Shown here piece by piece: positions 35,341 to 46,969 of a stretch of 64,000 bases of DNA. Numbering within the stretch: the stretch's first letter is position 1; every line of letters starts with the position of its first letter. The position numbers and the translations under genes were made by a program. The notes under the pieces are model-generated. The model worked only from the letters and a program-made list of their open reading frames with translations, was not told the origin of the DNA and did no database searches. This stretch comes from Halorubrum salsamenti (GTDB lineage: Archaea > Halobacteriota > Halobacteria > Halobacteriales > Haloferacaceae), in contig NZ_VCNL01000009.1 of the NCBI RefSeq assembly GCF_007671685.1, positions 23,543 through 87,542 on the forward strand. Reading direction: 5' to 3'.

Positions 35341-36363
35341 ATGACCGGTTCCCCCGTCGCATGGCTCCGCGACGAACTCTTTACCATGGGACCGCTGTCG
35401 GACACGTTGATCTGGGTCGTCGTGCTCCTCTTTGCCGCTGCGGGGGTCATCGAGTGGTACGGCCGCCACTCGGGGACAGAGCGCATGGACGCCGCACGGA
35501 CGACAGCAACGGCCGCTTGGATCGGCTTTGGGCTGTTTTGGCTTAACTCGGTGCCGTTCTGGTGGTTCGAACAGCAGAGCTTTGTTGAAACTCTTCTCGC
35601 GTTGATTGGCGGCCCAGCCTGTTTCTACGCGGCCTACGAACTCTATACCGGCCGGACAACGCTGTTTGTCCTCTCTCGGGCCATCGCCGTTATGGGATTT
35701 ATATATCTCCCGTTCGAGACGATTCCGGCGATCACGGTTAGCGGACTCTCATTACCGGCCCCCCGGCAGTACCTCATCGAGGTAACGACGGTCATAACGG
35801 GCTGGATCATTTCGGTGGCGGGCTACTCGCCCGCACTCGTCGAGAGCCCCGAGGGGTTCATGGCGACCTACCAGTGGACGCTGAGCGACGGCCATATCTA
35901 CAACATTTACATCGTCCTGGCCTGTACCGGTCTCGGCAGTATCGCCGTTTTCAGTGGCCTGATCGCGGCCGTCAAAGCACCCCTAAACCGAAAGCTCCGC
36001 GCGCTGGCGGTCGCTGTCCCGATTATCTTCGTGCTCAACGTATTTCGCACCGCCTTCATTTCGATCGCCGCCGGTAATCAGTTGATGGACTGGTTCTCGG
36101 AGGCGATCCTGTTTGTGTTCGGCGAAACCGATCCTCATCGGGTGTCGTTTCTGATCTCCGACCGCATCATCAGCCAACTCGGGGCGGTCGTCGCGCTCAT
36201 GGCGATCACCTACCTCGTCGTCCGCGAGCTCCCGGAACTGTTGACCATCCTAGAAGATATACTCTACTTGCTCACAGGTGAGGATCATGACCTCCAAGCC
36301 GCCCTCGATCTCCCGCGTGAGCCCGCGGTCGAACAGCCAGAAGCGGCGACGGAAAGCGACTGA
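35341..36363 (+). CDS. artA: Archaeosortase A
   Basis: 340 residues, about eight helices. The exosortase/archaeosortase triad is visible: C195 (LACTGLG), R236 (NVFRTAF) and H266-R267 (DPHRVSF). ArtA removes the C-terminal PGF-CTERM anchor of S-layer and other secreted proteins and couples this to lipid attachment in the cell envelope. It is normally chromosomal and single-copy. Here it is bordered on the left by transposon debris and on the right by a 355-bp gap. Acidic C-terminal tail (EPAVEQPEAATESD). Confidence 0.94.
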   Translation: MTGSPVAWLRDELFTMGPLSDTLIWVVVLLFAAAGVIEWYGRHSGTERMDAARTTATAAWIGFGLFWLNSVPFWWFEQQSFVETLLALIGGPACFYAAYELYTGRTTLFVLSRAIAVMGFIYLPFETIPAITVSGLSLPAPRQYLIEVTTVITGWIISVAGYSPALVESPEGFMATYQWTLSDGHIYNIYIVLACTGLGSIAVFSGLIAAVKAPLNRKLRALAVAVPIIFVLNVFRTAFISIAAGNQLMDWFSEAILFVFGETDPHRVSFLISDRIISQLGAVVALMAITYLVVRELPELLTILEDILYLLTGEDHDLQAALDLPREPAVEQPEAATESD

Positions 36364-36718
36364 GATCCTCTCGATCAGCTACGATCCGGGACGTATGATC
36401 GCGTTGCTGCCGCGATCTCATCGGTGACCACGGCCGTAATCGTTCCCTGCTTGCCAACATGTGAAGACTGTCTTTCAGTGTTGCCACCGTCCACGGGATG
36501 ACGTATCTCTGCTGGAGTGGTTCAGTGCGCACCCACACCCCGCTTGGGACGGCGATACTGCCGGGGTGGTGTGACTGTGTCATGAATGCAACAGCGATGG
36601 ACTCCTACTCTGGGTATGGTATTATCTCATCGAAAACTACGACCCACAGCCGGGGAGTTCCGGCGTCGGTTGCGAACCGATTGGGTGCCCACACGACAGT
36701 ACCGCGCTCCGGCGTGGG
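36364..36718. other. 355-bp intergenic region
   Basis: No confident gene. A short open stretch near 36465-36560 (CHRPRDDVSLLEWF) is reminiscent of a gene fragment but has no start or family match. Confidence 0.35.
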
Positions 36719-37921
36719 TTACTTCGAGTTCCGCATCGGCTGCCGCTCCCCGTAGGTGAGCGTCCGCCAGACCCACTCGACGGGTCCGAACCGGAAAATG
36801 CGCAGCCAGAGCACCGACAGAGCAACTTGCGCCGACCAGATCACGACGACGATCGCGTACTGCTCGACGCGGGAGACGGAGCCGAACAAGCCAAGCCCGT
36901 GGCCGTAAAATATCGTGGTCGCGATGACGGTCTGGAGGAGGTAGTTCGTAAACGCGGTCCGCCCGACCGCAGCGAAAGCTCTCGTTATCGGACCGTTCGG
37001 CCGCCACTGTGCGTAGAGCGTGATGAGTCCGAGGTAGCCGCCGGCGACGAGGAGGCTTCCCCAGTAGTTGAACTGCCGCCAGTACAAGGCGGCGTCCGCA
37101 CTCCAGTTATTGGCCTCAATGTAAGCGACACCGGCGACGACAATCGCGACGCCGACGACCCCGACGCCGACGAGCCGGCGATACAGTTGCGTCGAGCGCT
37201 CACCGGTCAGCACGCCCCAGCGGTACAGGGCCATCCCCAGCAGCATGATCCCGCCGACGCGCCAGAACGTCGAGGCGATGAACCCTGTCGTCTGCCGCTG
37301 GAATGAGGAAGATACCCGATGGTCGAGCTGTTCGATCCACCCGCTGCGGTACGTCGCCACCTCCTGACGGAGCGCCACCTCTGCGGGCCCCCACTGGGAG
37401 GCGATCGCGTCGCCGCCGATGCTGACCGCGGCGAACAGCTCCGTCGCGGGGACGAACAACAGGAAGACTCCGCCTAGCACCGCGAGTCGCTTCGCGTCCA
37501 AGTCGCGGAGTGTGATCAGGAACAGCCCCGTGAATCCGTACGCAACGAGAATATCGCCGTACCACAGCAGGTACGCGTGCACCATCCCGATCGCGATGAG
37601 GACCACAGTCCTCCGGTAGTGGAGCCGAACTGCCGGCTGGCCCTTCTCCTCCTTGCTGTCGACGAATAGCAGGATCCCCGCGCCGAACAGCGCGGAGAAC
37701 AGCGTGATGAGCTTTGCCTGGCCGAACACGTGCCCGAGGAACCACGCCCAGTAGTTCGCGCCGGTGAAGTCGCCGTACACCGTCGGGTTGAGAAGCGTCG
37801 CCTCCGGCATCGCGAAGACCCAGATATTGATGACCAAGATTCCGAGCAGGGCGAACCCTCTGAGCGCATCGAGGCTGACGATCCGTTCGGAGGGCGGGGT
37901 GGGACCGGGATCGCGTGTCAC
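36719..37921 (-). CDS. DUF418 membrane protein
   Basis: 400 residues with about ten helices. The N-terminal IVSLDALRGFALLGILVINI and the C-terminal NYLLQTVIATTIFYGHGLGL and WLRIFRFGPVEWVWRTLTYG are signatures of the DUF418 (acyltransferase-3-like) family. Function unknown; relatives are presumed envelope or lipid-related transporters or transferases. It stands alone. Confidence 0.92.
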   Translation of the reverse strand: MTRDPGPTPPSERIVSLDALRGFALLGILVINIWVFAMPEATLLNPTVYGDFTGANYWAWFLGHVFGQAKLITLFSALFGAGILLFVDSKEEKGQPAVRLHYRRTVVLIAIGMVHAYLLWYGDILVAYGFTGLFLITLRDLDAKRLAVLGGVFLLFVPATELFAAVSIGGDAIASQWGPAEVALRQEVATYRSGWIEQLDHRVSSSFQRQTTGFIASTFWRVGGIMLLGMALYRWGVLTGERSTQLYRRLVGVGVVGVAIVVAGVAYIEANNWSADAALYWRQFNYWGSLLVAGGYLGLITLYAQWRPNGPITRAFAAVGRTAFTNYLLQTVIATTIFYGHGLGLFGSVSRVEQYAIVVVIWSAQVALSVLWLRIFRFGPVEWVWRTLTYGERQPMRNSK

Positions 37922-38005
37922 GAATTATCTCGGGGGAGGGTCTGCAGGACCGAATAGGTTCTGATACCCGTCGCGTCGGGGACGAATTCGATGCAAGCGC
38001 CGCGG

Positions 38006-38195
38006 TCAGTCTAGCCGTATCGCCTGTTCGCGTTCCAAGGAGCGATAGATCGCGTCGATGACGCGCTGGACGGACAACGCCTCCTCGACCGTGTTGATCG
38101 TGGGGCCTCCCCCTCGGCGACCTCCTGTAGAAAGGTCGCCTGTTCGGTCGCGTGACTGTCGCCATCGCGAGTTTCGACCGTCGTGTCGGAGAGAT
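38006..38195 (-). pseudogene. C-terminal fragment of a Gfo/Idh/MocA oxidoreductase
   Basis: The minus strand, in two frames, encodes TRDGDSHATEQATFLQEVAE followed by NTVEEALSVQRVIDAIYRSL and a stop at 38006, typical of the C-terminus of Gfo/Idh/MocA dehydrogenases. A frameshift lies near 38100 (the GEAP turn), and the fragment is cut at about 38195 by transposase sequence on the other strand. The rest of the gene is missing. Confidence 0.7.
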
Positions 38196-38431
38196 GATGA
38201 CCGCCACCGGTGGGAAATAGAAACGTCTTATCGAAAGATTGGTGAGTTCCTCCCATGAACGTCGTCACCGACATTTGCGGTGCGGTTGTTCGAGTTTCTG
38301 TTCGCGGTGGCGATGTACAATCTTTGGATTCTGGTGTGCCTATTGCTTGCTGATCAGCGAGAGTTTACTGATCGGCCAGCCGTCTCGACAGCACAGTTTC
38401 GGCTATTCGTGCTGTCAGTTCCAGACGGATA
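38195..38431 (+). pseudogene. C-terminal transposase fragment (DDE family)
   Basis: Reads RWEIETSYRKIGEFLP, a TGA, then TSSPTFAVRLFEFLFAVAMY and LWILVCLLLADQREF to a stop at 38431. EIETSYRKI contains the DDE glutamate region of ISH-type transposases; the hydrophobic C-terminus is also typical. One in-frame stop and no N-terminus: a dead fragment. It abuts the oxidoreductase fragment. A 24-nt hairpin follows 16 bp downstream. Confidence 0.7.
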
Positions 38432-38447
38432 GCGACAGATGGGGCGG

Positions 38448-38471
38448 CTGACCCGGACACCTCCGGGTCAG
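38448..38471 (+). terminator. Strong hairpin after transposase fragment
   Basis: Perfect 10-bp arms CTGACCCGGA / TCCGGGTCAG with a 4-nt loop, 16 bp after the transposase stop. It may be a structure belonging to the element end rather than a transcription terminator. Confidence 0.4.
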
Positions 38472-38578
38472 CAGGCCGCGAACTACTGACAAGACCGTCT
38501 CACCACTCGCTAGTGCTACCTTCCTCGCTCCTCGATCGTGATTCGCTGAAGAAAAGGTAGGAAAAATGTTCATAAATG

Positions 38579-38804
38579 TCGGATTCAGCCTTCAGCGGGC
38601 CGAGGATATCACAGCATACAGCGTCGGTCGCTTCCGGAAGTGGACGACACTCTTCCTGGAGTAGTGGCTAGTCCTGCCCGCCCTCTTATCGTTCACCTGC
38701 TTCAACAGTTAGAACCCGATACATCAACTGTCCTCACTCAAGTCAGAGCGGCTCATCAGGCGCTTCCACACCTCAAGCACGTCGTTTATATTGGACGCAG
38801 ATAA
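38579..38804 (+). pseudogene. C-terminal fragment of a SAM methyltransferase, paralogue of 52110-52991
   Basis: Encodes EDITAYSVGRFRKWTTLFLE, a stop, then in another frame LEPDTSTVLTQVRAAHQALP and HLKHVVYIGRR with a stop. These match EDITKHSVGRFRKWTTLYLQ and the C-terminal AAITEQVRKAHHALPFLRHV of the intact methyltransferase. The N-terminal 200 residues are absent. It occupies the same position relative to the YHS-Lrp block as the intact gene, so it belongs to the duplicated segment. Confidence 0.75.
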
Positions 38805-38982
38805 GAAACCCAGGGTACGTACAAGCGGTACATTCGGTATTGTGAGAAGATGGGCCTCGATTCGTGGCATCAAACGGCCAGAACGTCCAGATCCGCTCAG
38901 GTCGCTCGGCATTACGGCTTTGAATTACTAAGAGCAAAGTGCTTGGTTTAGGAGCCCGTACATATGAGCGGGGTGAAACCGA

Positions 38983-39123
38983 ATGGCAACTGATCCCGTC
39001 TGTGGAATGGACGTCGACGAAACCGAAGCACCGGCCAGCGCTGAGTACGACGGCCAGACGTACTACTTCTGTGCTGAGGGATGTAAAGAGACATTCACTT
39101 CAGCACCAGAGGAATACGTCTAA
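38983..39123 (+). CDS. Minimal YHS-domain protein (copy A)
   Basis: 46 residues, MATDPVCGMDVDETEAPASA, then TYYFCAEGCKETFTSAPEEY. A complete single YHS domain (DPVCGM, C-x3-C) that should bind Cu(I) or another soft metal. The copy at 53339 differs in about 10 residues. It is followed 88 bp later by the Lrp-TRASH gene; the pairing of a small YHS protein with such a regulator recurs. Confidence 0.88.
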   Translation: MATDPVCGMDVDETEAPASAEYDGQTYYFCAEGCKETFTSAPEEYV

Positions 39124-39211
39124 ACGCAACACCCATCGAGAAAACCCCGCGACTCAAGCGCTGTAGCTCCCCACCCATCCCCGATCCCCCCTCACCCCAT
39201 TCCATCTTTCA

Positions 39212-39814
39212 ATGACGCAACATGGAATTGACGACACGGACCGCGAAATTCTCCAGCTCTTAGCGGAGAACGCGAGACGGCCATATAGTGCCATTGCCGA
39301 GGCAGTAAATCTCTCAGCCCCGTCCGTTTCGGCACGTGTTCGTCAGCTGGAGCAAGAAGGCATCATTCGTCGATTCACCGTTGACCTCGACCTCACACAG
39401 TACGACAACCGGATCGGCGTAATGGTGCGTCTCCAGCCTGAACTCGGGAAGACGGATCCACTTCGAAAATCAGTTCTGGAGACACCTTACGTAGAACACG
39501 TATTCACAACTGCAGAGGGCGAGATTGTGGTCGTTGCGTCGCCGCCGCGGGCTACAGTCGGGACGTGGGCACAGCGAAGTATACCACTGAGTGACGTGCG
39601 ACGATACGACGTACAATTGCTGTCGAGCGCTACCCGGTCAGCGTATTCCGAGGGAACTGAATCCGTACTCGAATGCGCAAATTGCGGAACCACCGTCAGC
39701 GAAGACGGACTAGCTACCCGTGTCGGTGGTTCACTTCGACAGTTTTGCAGTGAAGACTGTGAAACGATATACAGGGAACAGTACACAGAAAGTCAAGAGA
39801 AATCTGATGCTTAG
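39212..39814 (+). CDS. Lrp/AsnC-type regulator with TRASH-like C-terminus (copy A)
   Basis: 200 residues. HTH at 6-55 (DDTDREILQLLAENARRPYS; LSAPSVSARVRQLEQ), Lrp ligand-like domain, then a Cys motif CANCGTTV ... QFCSEDC (C-x2-C, C-x4-C) at about 153-185. About 85 percent identical to the protein at 53563 by eye. Probably a metal-sensing regulator of the adjacent ABC genes, although the ABC genes are mostly deleted in this copy. A leaderless start cannot be proven; a Pro-rich polypyrimidine-like stretch precedes it. Confidence 0.92.
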   Translation: MTQHGIDDTDREILQLLAENARRPYSAIAEAVNLSAPSVSARVRQLEQEGIIRRFTVDLDLTQYDNRIGVMVRLQPELGKTDPLRKSVLETPYVEHVFTTAEGEIVVVASPPRATVGTWAQRSIPLSDVRRYDVQLLSSATRSAYSEGTESVLECANCGTTVSEDGLATRVGGSLRQFCSEDCETIYREQYTESQEKSDA

Positions 39815-39879
39815 AGTCCAGCATCAGTTGTGTATTCCATTTCTGATTGCTCACGAGGTTGCTACTGATAGTTTAGATT

Positions 39880-39893
39880 TGAAACAGTAATCG
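39880..39893 (+). promoter_or_regulatory. Putative copper-regulon operator (copy A)
   Basis: TGAAACAGTAATCG, identical to the element at 54231-54244, 29 bp before the ATG of the truncated ATPase. Retained although the downstream gene is broken. Confidence 0.6.
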
Positions 39894-39922
39894 CAGTGGA
39901 TCAGAAGCGTGTGTATACACCT

Positions 39923-40122
39923 ATGGACGAATCCACAACCACCACGTCAGAAGCTACCATCAGCGAGGTACTCGTCCGTGCTGATGAGATTGAAAAACCG
40001 CACGGGTTAAACCTCCCGCTGACGCGATCTGTGTCTGTCCTCACCGGTGCCAATCTGAAAATTCGGGCGAGAGAAATCGTCGGCATCGGCGATGAGAACG
40101 GTTCGGGCAAATCCACGGTTAT
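39923..40122 (+). pseudogene. Truncated ABC transporter ATPase (copy A)
   Basis: Starts MDESTTTTSEATISEVLVRA and reaches the Walker A motif as GDENGSGKSTV, then the sequence jumps into unrelated DNA (the end of the CPAC membrane gene on the other strand) and stops at 40145. The intact relative is at 54274. The missing part and the two permeases were lost in a deletion of about 5 kb relative to copy B. Confidence 0.85.
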
Positions 40123-40850
40123 GTATCAATCTATTCGGAACTGGTGATACTGCCTCGTGAGTACCTGGCGATGATAGAGGATTCCAACAGCCACGAGAAA
40201 AAGAACGGTTGCAATCTCATAGCCATACGCACCAAGCAATAGCATCGTTGAAGAACCACTTAGCCCGCCTGCAAGTAGTACAGCAAACAATGGACTAACG
40301 CAGGCAGGACACGCTACAATCCCGACAATCCCTCCGACTGCCGACTGCGAGAGATCAAGCAACGCATCGTAGACGAGATACGCCAGCGCGAACAGGCCAA
40401 CCGCCTGGTAAGGAATGAGCGAGACTGTGATCAGGTCACCTGTATAGACGAAGACCGGACTCCACCCCAAAGACCGACCCCACGTCATTCCGAAACCGCT
40501 TGGCCCAGTGAGCTGCCCGAAATGAGAGGTGCTCGGTCCAAGTAATCCTGAGAAATAAAACATAACGATGAGGTATAGAGCAACGACAAGTACGGCACCG
40601 ATGTGATACACGCGACGTGTCTTCGCGGGGCGAGTGTGCCAGATCACCCAAACGGAGGCGGTGAACCAAATAAATGGAAGGACGAAATGGGTCCACCGAC
40701 TCCCCATATCCCCTGTGATATATGCGTACACCAGCCCGGCGACCAACTGCATAGCAAGGAGGATATTGAGCCACGTGCTGGATACGAGAAATCGGCTTAT
40801 ACGATCGCTTTCGAGTGCTGGTTGCGTCATAAGTCGTAGAAGTTCACAGC
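40123..40850 (-). repeat. Diverged duplicate, copy A right part (matches about 59483-60195)
   Basis: Covers the CPAC membrane protein gene. It continues directly from the truncated ATPase, whereas in copy B these two parts are 5 kb apart. The common run TCGGAACTGGTGATACTGCC near 40133 marks the right side of the join. Confidence 0.8.
40126..40830 (-). CDS. Six-helix membrane protein with CPAC motif (copy A)
   Basis: 234 residues, about six helices. Residues about 168-185 read GGIVGIVACPACVSPLFAVL, a Cys pair (CPAC) inside a hydrophobic helix. About 88 percent identical to the protein at 59486. No family recognised. A CPxC pair within a membrane helix suggests metal passage or a redox-active disulfide; this is inference from its place in a metal gene cluster. 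The C-terminus is basic and lies at the deletion junction. Confidence 0.85.
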   Translation of the reverse strand: MTQPALESDRISRFLVSSTWLNILLAMQLVAGLVYAYITGDMGSRWTHFVLPFIWFTASVWVIWHTRPAKTRRVYHIGAVLVVALYLIVMFYFSGLLGPSTSHFGQLTGPSGFGMTWGRSLGWSPVFVYTGDLITVSLIPYQAVGLFALAYLVYDALLDLSQSAVGGIVGIVACPACVSPLFAVLLAGGLSGSSTMLLLGAYGYEIATVLFLVAVGILYHRQVLTRQYHQFRID

Positions 40851-41241
40851 TGATTACGTATTCAGGGACTCACGAAGAGATAGACAATCAGCAATAAAAA
40901 GCAGTTCGAAGTTGCTGTTCTGCTTTCAAACCAGTGAACCGCCTCAGGTTCCAGCTACAAGGCACTCTGCCCGGTCTCCCTGTAGAGAAGATCATTGACC
41001 GACGTGTTGTTGCCGAAGATCGCCACTTGGGTAAGTGTATGTACTTATAATAATTCTGGTTGGCGTGGGGGAGTCGGCCTGCTATCCAGTGTGGTTGGTA
41101 TCCCCATTGTCAACATCGTCCCGCGCCTGAAGGCGCGAGTTTCCGCCTTGCGGCCATTCTGGCATCAGATCTTACGTCTTGGCTAGACGGATGGTGGTGA
41201 CTGAGATTCAGGCTTCGCCGCCGCCTATGGAGGAAGATAAC
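40831..41241. other. 411-bp intergenic region with a small hairpin
   Basis: No confident gene. A hairpin at 41122-41137 (arms CGCGCC / GGCGCG, loop TGAA) followed by a short G/C-rich run resembles the ends of archaeal IS200/IS605-type elements, but no transposase is present. The AT-rich part near 40890-41070 may include the promoter of the CPAC gene. Confidence 0.35.
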
Positions 41242-41943
41242 TCAAGAGTCTTCAAAATCATCACCGCCGCTGCGAGACTCTGCCACGAGATCGCGCCACT
41301 GCTTCCAGCGGGGGATAAACATCGGCACCTTGCGCTGATACGTTCGATACTCCTCACCGAATTTGTCGATCATATCACGCTCTTCCCTCCGTGCAAGCCA
41401 CGTGAAAACTACTACAACGAGCGGAAATAGACCGACAGAGAAGATCGTCGGCCAGTGAATGATCCCCTCGCCGAACAGGGCGATGAACAGACCCGTGTAT
41501 TGTGGATGACGGACGTATCCGTAGAGTCCGTCGGTGACCAGTCGATTGTCCTGTCGTGCTCGATAAACCTGCCGCCACCCTTGCGCAAACAGACCGATGC
41601 CGACAAACGCCACAGCGTAGCCGAGGAGCATTGATACGAACATACCCGTCTCGCCGAACCCGATTAGGGTAGACCAGAGGTTGGTACTGACGTACTCGCG
41701 ATCCAGACCGAAAAACCGGACCAGCAGATAGATCGTCAGTGGAAACCCGTACATCTCTGCATACAGTGCGATGATGAACGCTTGCACCACCCCTGCACCA
41801 ACCCACTCCCGCCAGCTGTTCGGAGCGAAATATCGATAGAAGAACCAGGAAACTACGACGATGACGATAAGCGCGAGACCCCAAGCTGCAGGGTTCGAGA
41901 GAGAGGCGTCTATTGTTGATGCGGCATAGGTGCTTTGAGACAT
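41242..41943 (-). CDS. ICMT/PEMT-type membrane methyltransferase (paralogue of 29138)
   Basis: 233 residues, about six helices; the C-terminal signature GLYGYVRHPQYTGLFIALFG and REERDMIDKFGEEYRTYQRK mark the SAM site. Very similar to the protein at 29138-29818, so a recent paralogue. It follows the DoxX gene with an 18-bp gap and is probably cotranscribed with it. Substrate likely a lipid or prenyl compound. Confidence 0.9.
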   Translation of the reverse strand: MSQSTYAASTIDASLSNPAAWGLALIVIVVVSWFFYRYFAPNSWREWVGAGVVQAFIIALYAEMYGFPLTIYLLVRFFGLDREYVSTNLWSTLIGFGETGMFVSMLLGYAVAFVGIGLFAQGWRQVYRARQDNRLVTDGLYGYVRHPQYTGLFIALFGEGIIHWPTIFSVGLFPLVVVVFTWLARREERDMIDKFGEEYRTYQRKVPMFIPRWKQWRDLVAESRSGGDDFEDS

Positions 41944-41961
41944 TATTGAATGACCACTAGC

Positions 41962-42516
41962 CTACCCGAGAAGATATCGAGTCCAGGGATACCGTTCGAC
42001 GAGCGGCACTCCGCCGACCTCGTACTGTTCGATATACGCATCGAGGCCGAGTATCCGTCCAGCGCCGAACGCGGCGACAGAGAGGAACACGAGCATGTAC
42101 GCGAAATCCCCGTTGATGTAGCCGTGTGCGACGTCCCAGTTGCCGAAATAGAACATGAGCATCATAAACGCCCCCCAGAACGCAGCGAGCCGAGTGAGCG
42201 CGCCGAATAACAGTCCGAGGCCGATCAGCACCTCTCCCCACGGTACTGCGACGTTCACGAAGTCGACGAACCACGGCGTGTTCCCCATCGAGACGAACAA
42301 ATCTGCAAGCGGACTCCCGCTGTTCGGAACGGCCCCAGTGAGATATCCACCGGCACTAAAACTCCCGGAGAGAACCTTGTCAAGTCCACTCTGGAAGAAC
42401 GCAATCCCCATCATCAGCCTGAGCGCGAGGATAAACCAGACGCTTAAGGTGTGGAGCTTCCCGCTCGCCGTGAAGCCGCCAATTGTGCTTTCTAGCGTGA
42501 CTTCCTGTGATGACAT
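41962..42516 (-). CDS. DoxX family membrane protein (paralogue of 4231)
   Basis: 184 residues, four helices, with WFVDFVNVAVPWGEVLIGLG and MMLMFYFGNWDVAHGYING; about 75 percent identical to the protein at 4231. First gene of a pair with the methyltransferase. Role in redox or thiol homeostasis is presumed from the family. Confidence 0.9.
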   Translation of the reverse strand: MSSQEVTLESTIGGFTASGKLHTLSVWFILALRLMMGIAFFQSGLDKVLSGSFSAGGYLTGAVPNSGSPLADLFVSMGNTPWFVDFVNVAVPWGEVLIGLGLLFGALTRLAAFWGAFMMLMFYFGNWDVAHGYINGDFAYMLVFLSVAAFGAGRILGLDAYIEQYEVGGVPLVERYPWTRYLLG

Positions 42517-42677
42517 ACTACAGAGTGATTCGTCAACGACCTATATAGCTACGCGTCCCCCCGCCGATTTTGGTGGGGCGTACAAGTTCTTCGGCAATCA
42601 GAGTTAGTAGCAAAGGCCACTCTTCGAAGAGCGACAAAACCGTCGCACGTTGAAGTGAGAGAAATAGAACGTCGCAG

Positions 42678-45455
<2,778 letters not shown>

Positions 45456-45556
45456 ACCCTGAGCTACGGCGCCCCGGCTCTTGAATCGTTTCCCGTGGGC
45501 GATCTGACGACTGGATCATCGCTCCCATGGATTTCGTCGGCCGTGGGGCACTCCGG

Positions 45557-46291
45557 TCACAGAATCCGGTCGAGTGCATCTGTAATCGAGGGAGATTCGA
45601 CGATTCGGAACCCTTGAACAGCCACGTCCGTCGGTTCGCCCGCCGGGACGATCAGCTCCCGTGCGCCGACTGCTCGCGCCGCGCGGGCTTTCGTCTCGAT
45701 CCCGCCGACGGGGAGCAACGTGCCCTCGTCGTCGACGATCCCCGTGATGAGCGTCTCCTGTGAGAGTGACTCCTGACGGAAGCTGGCGACGAGTGCGACG
45801 GTGAGACCGGCCTCCCAGCTCTTCCCGCGGAGTGCGAGTACACCAGAGGCGGGGGGCTCGAACGTGACGTGCGTCGCCGTGTTGGTGAGCGACTCCCCGG
45901 TAAGACGTGTGGCCGTCTCCCTCGCTTCTCGGAGCGCGAGCTGGAGGTCGTGACGGACTTCGATTCCGTTCAGGTTGACGAACAGTTCACCGTCCCCGTC
46001 GGTGAACTCGAACTCGAACGGGACGATGAGACCGTCACCGAAGCTGTCGACCGCTGGAAGGTAGTAGCGCGTTGGGGCGGGAAGCGTGGCCCCACCCGCA
46101 AGCGTCGCCAGCGACTGAAAACCCTCCCCCGCTCGCGTTAGACCGAGAACCACCCCAGCGCCGCCGACGCTCCCCAGGCCGAGTCCTGCGAGGAACCCCC
46201 GCCGTGACAGAATCGTCTCCTCCACCCGTCCTACAACGTCTCTTTCCGTATCGGACGGGCGAGAGACGGACGCGGAGTCATCGGTGGGCAT
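45557..46291 (-). CDS. Membrane-anchored or exported Lon-type (S16) protease domain without ATPase
   Basis: 244 residues from the ATG at 46291. The N-terminus carries a Tat-like SRRGFLAGLGLGSVGG (RR at 30-31) and hydrophobic segment to about 51. The C-terminal Lon domain has the catalytic Ser in GKSWEAG (S158) and Lys in LPVGGIETKARAA (K201), spaced 43 residues as in E. coli Lon (S679/K722). No AAA domain. Probably an ATP-independent, extracytoplasmic S16-type protease. Not recognised as a named family. Confidence 0.75.
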   Translation of the reverse strand: MPTDDSASVSRPSDTERDVVGRVEETILSRRGFLAGLGLGSVGGAGVVLGLTRAGEGFQSLATLAGGATLPAPTRYYLPAVDSFGDGLIVPFEFEFTDGDGELFVNLNGIEVRHDLQLALREARETATRLTGESLTNTATHVTFEPPASGVLALRGKSWEAGLTVALVASFRQESLSQETLITGIVDDEGTLLPVGGIETKARAARAVGARELIVPAGEPTDVAVQGFRIVESPSITDALDRIL

Positions 46292-46435
46292 AGCAGTATG
46301 GTGCGTGGCTACGCTGGGTTCCCGTGGTACCATGTAACAGGGGTGCAGTAATAAAGGCTCTTCGTGTACGCGTTTCGAACGGGTACGCCTATTTCGGTCG
46401 CGCACCGACGGATAGACACAGTCTCATCACCACTC

Positions 46436-46969
46436 ATGACGCTCCGGTATCGGTCGTTGGTCGGGCTCGTGGGCGTGAGCAGCGTCGTGACCGGGGTCGG
46501 CGTGTGGATCGCCTACCAGTTCGAACTTCTCTTGCTCGGAGTGACGACCCTCGCGACCTGGACACTTCTGGTCGGACTCGTCGAGGAGGCATTCGTCCGG
46601 TTCGTCCCATTGATACTCGTCTTCTACGGCTGGAGTTACCGTCGGGGGACGCTCCTCTCGAAGACCGAGGGGTTGCTCGCGACCGTGGCCTCCGGGCTGA
46701 CCGTTGCGCTCCTCGAACTCGTGCTCAAACTCGAGTACCTGTCGCGGCTGGAGGCGACAGTCCGGTTCGACTCGCTCGTGCTCCCGCTGGTGTTCGTCCA
46801 CCTGCCGTTCGCGTTACTCGCCGGGCGGTTCGCGTACGCACTCGGCGAGCGGATTCACGGCTCCGACGACATCGGGTTCCCATCACTCTCTCGGCGAACC
46901 CTGGCGGCACTCGTGCTCGGGTATCTCGCACTTTCGCTCGCCCACGTCGGGTACAATCTTCTCATCTGA
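46436..46969 (+). CDS. PrsW-like membrane protein
   Basis: 177 residues, six or so helices. LVGLVEEAFVRFVPLILVFY resembles the EExxK/R motif of PrsW and other intramembrane metalloproteases, followed by LPLVFVHLPFALLAG (His) and AHVGYNLL (His). The ATG at 46436 is chosen; an earlier start adds a non-hydrophobic tail. Its 3' end overlaps the convergent gene at 46962 by 8 bp. Confidence 0.7.
   Translation: MTLRYRSLVGLVGVSSVVTGVGVWIAYQFELLLLGVTTLATWTLLVGLVEEAFVRFVPLILVFYGWSYRRGTLLSKTEGLLATVASGLTVALLELVLKLEYLSRLEATVRFDSLVLPLVFVHLPFALLAGRFAYALGERIHGSDDIGFPSLSRRTLAALVLGYLALSLAHVGYNLLI

Larger units (their letters stand above)
38821..40122 (+). repeat. Diverged duplicate, copy A left part (matches about 53170-54475)
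   Basis: Includes an upstream region, a YHS protein, an Lrp-TRASH regulator and the beginning of an ABC ATPase, in the same order, spacing and orientation as at 53170-54475. Shared runs are visible, for example GGGGTGAAACCGAATGGCAA before both YHS genes. It ends abruptly inside the ATPase gene. Confidence 0.8.

Noticed and set aside
37200..38207. Minus-strand 335-codon ORF overlapping DUF418
   Set aside because: Arg/Pro-rich shadow frame of the DUF418 gene; it lacks acidic residues and known motifs.
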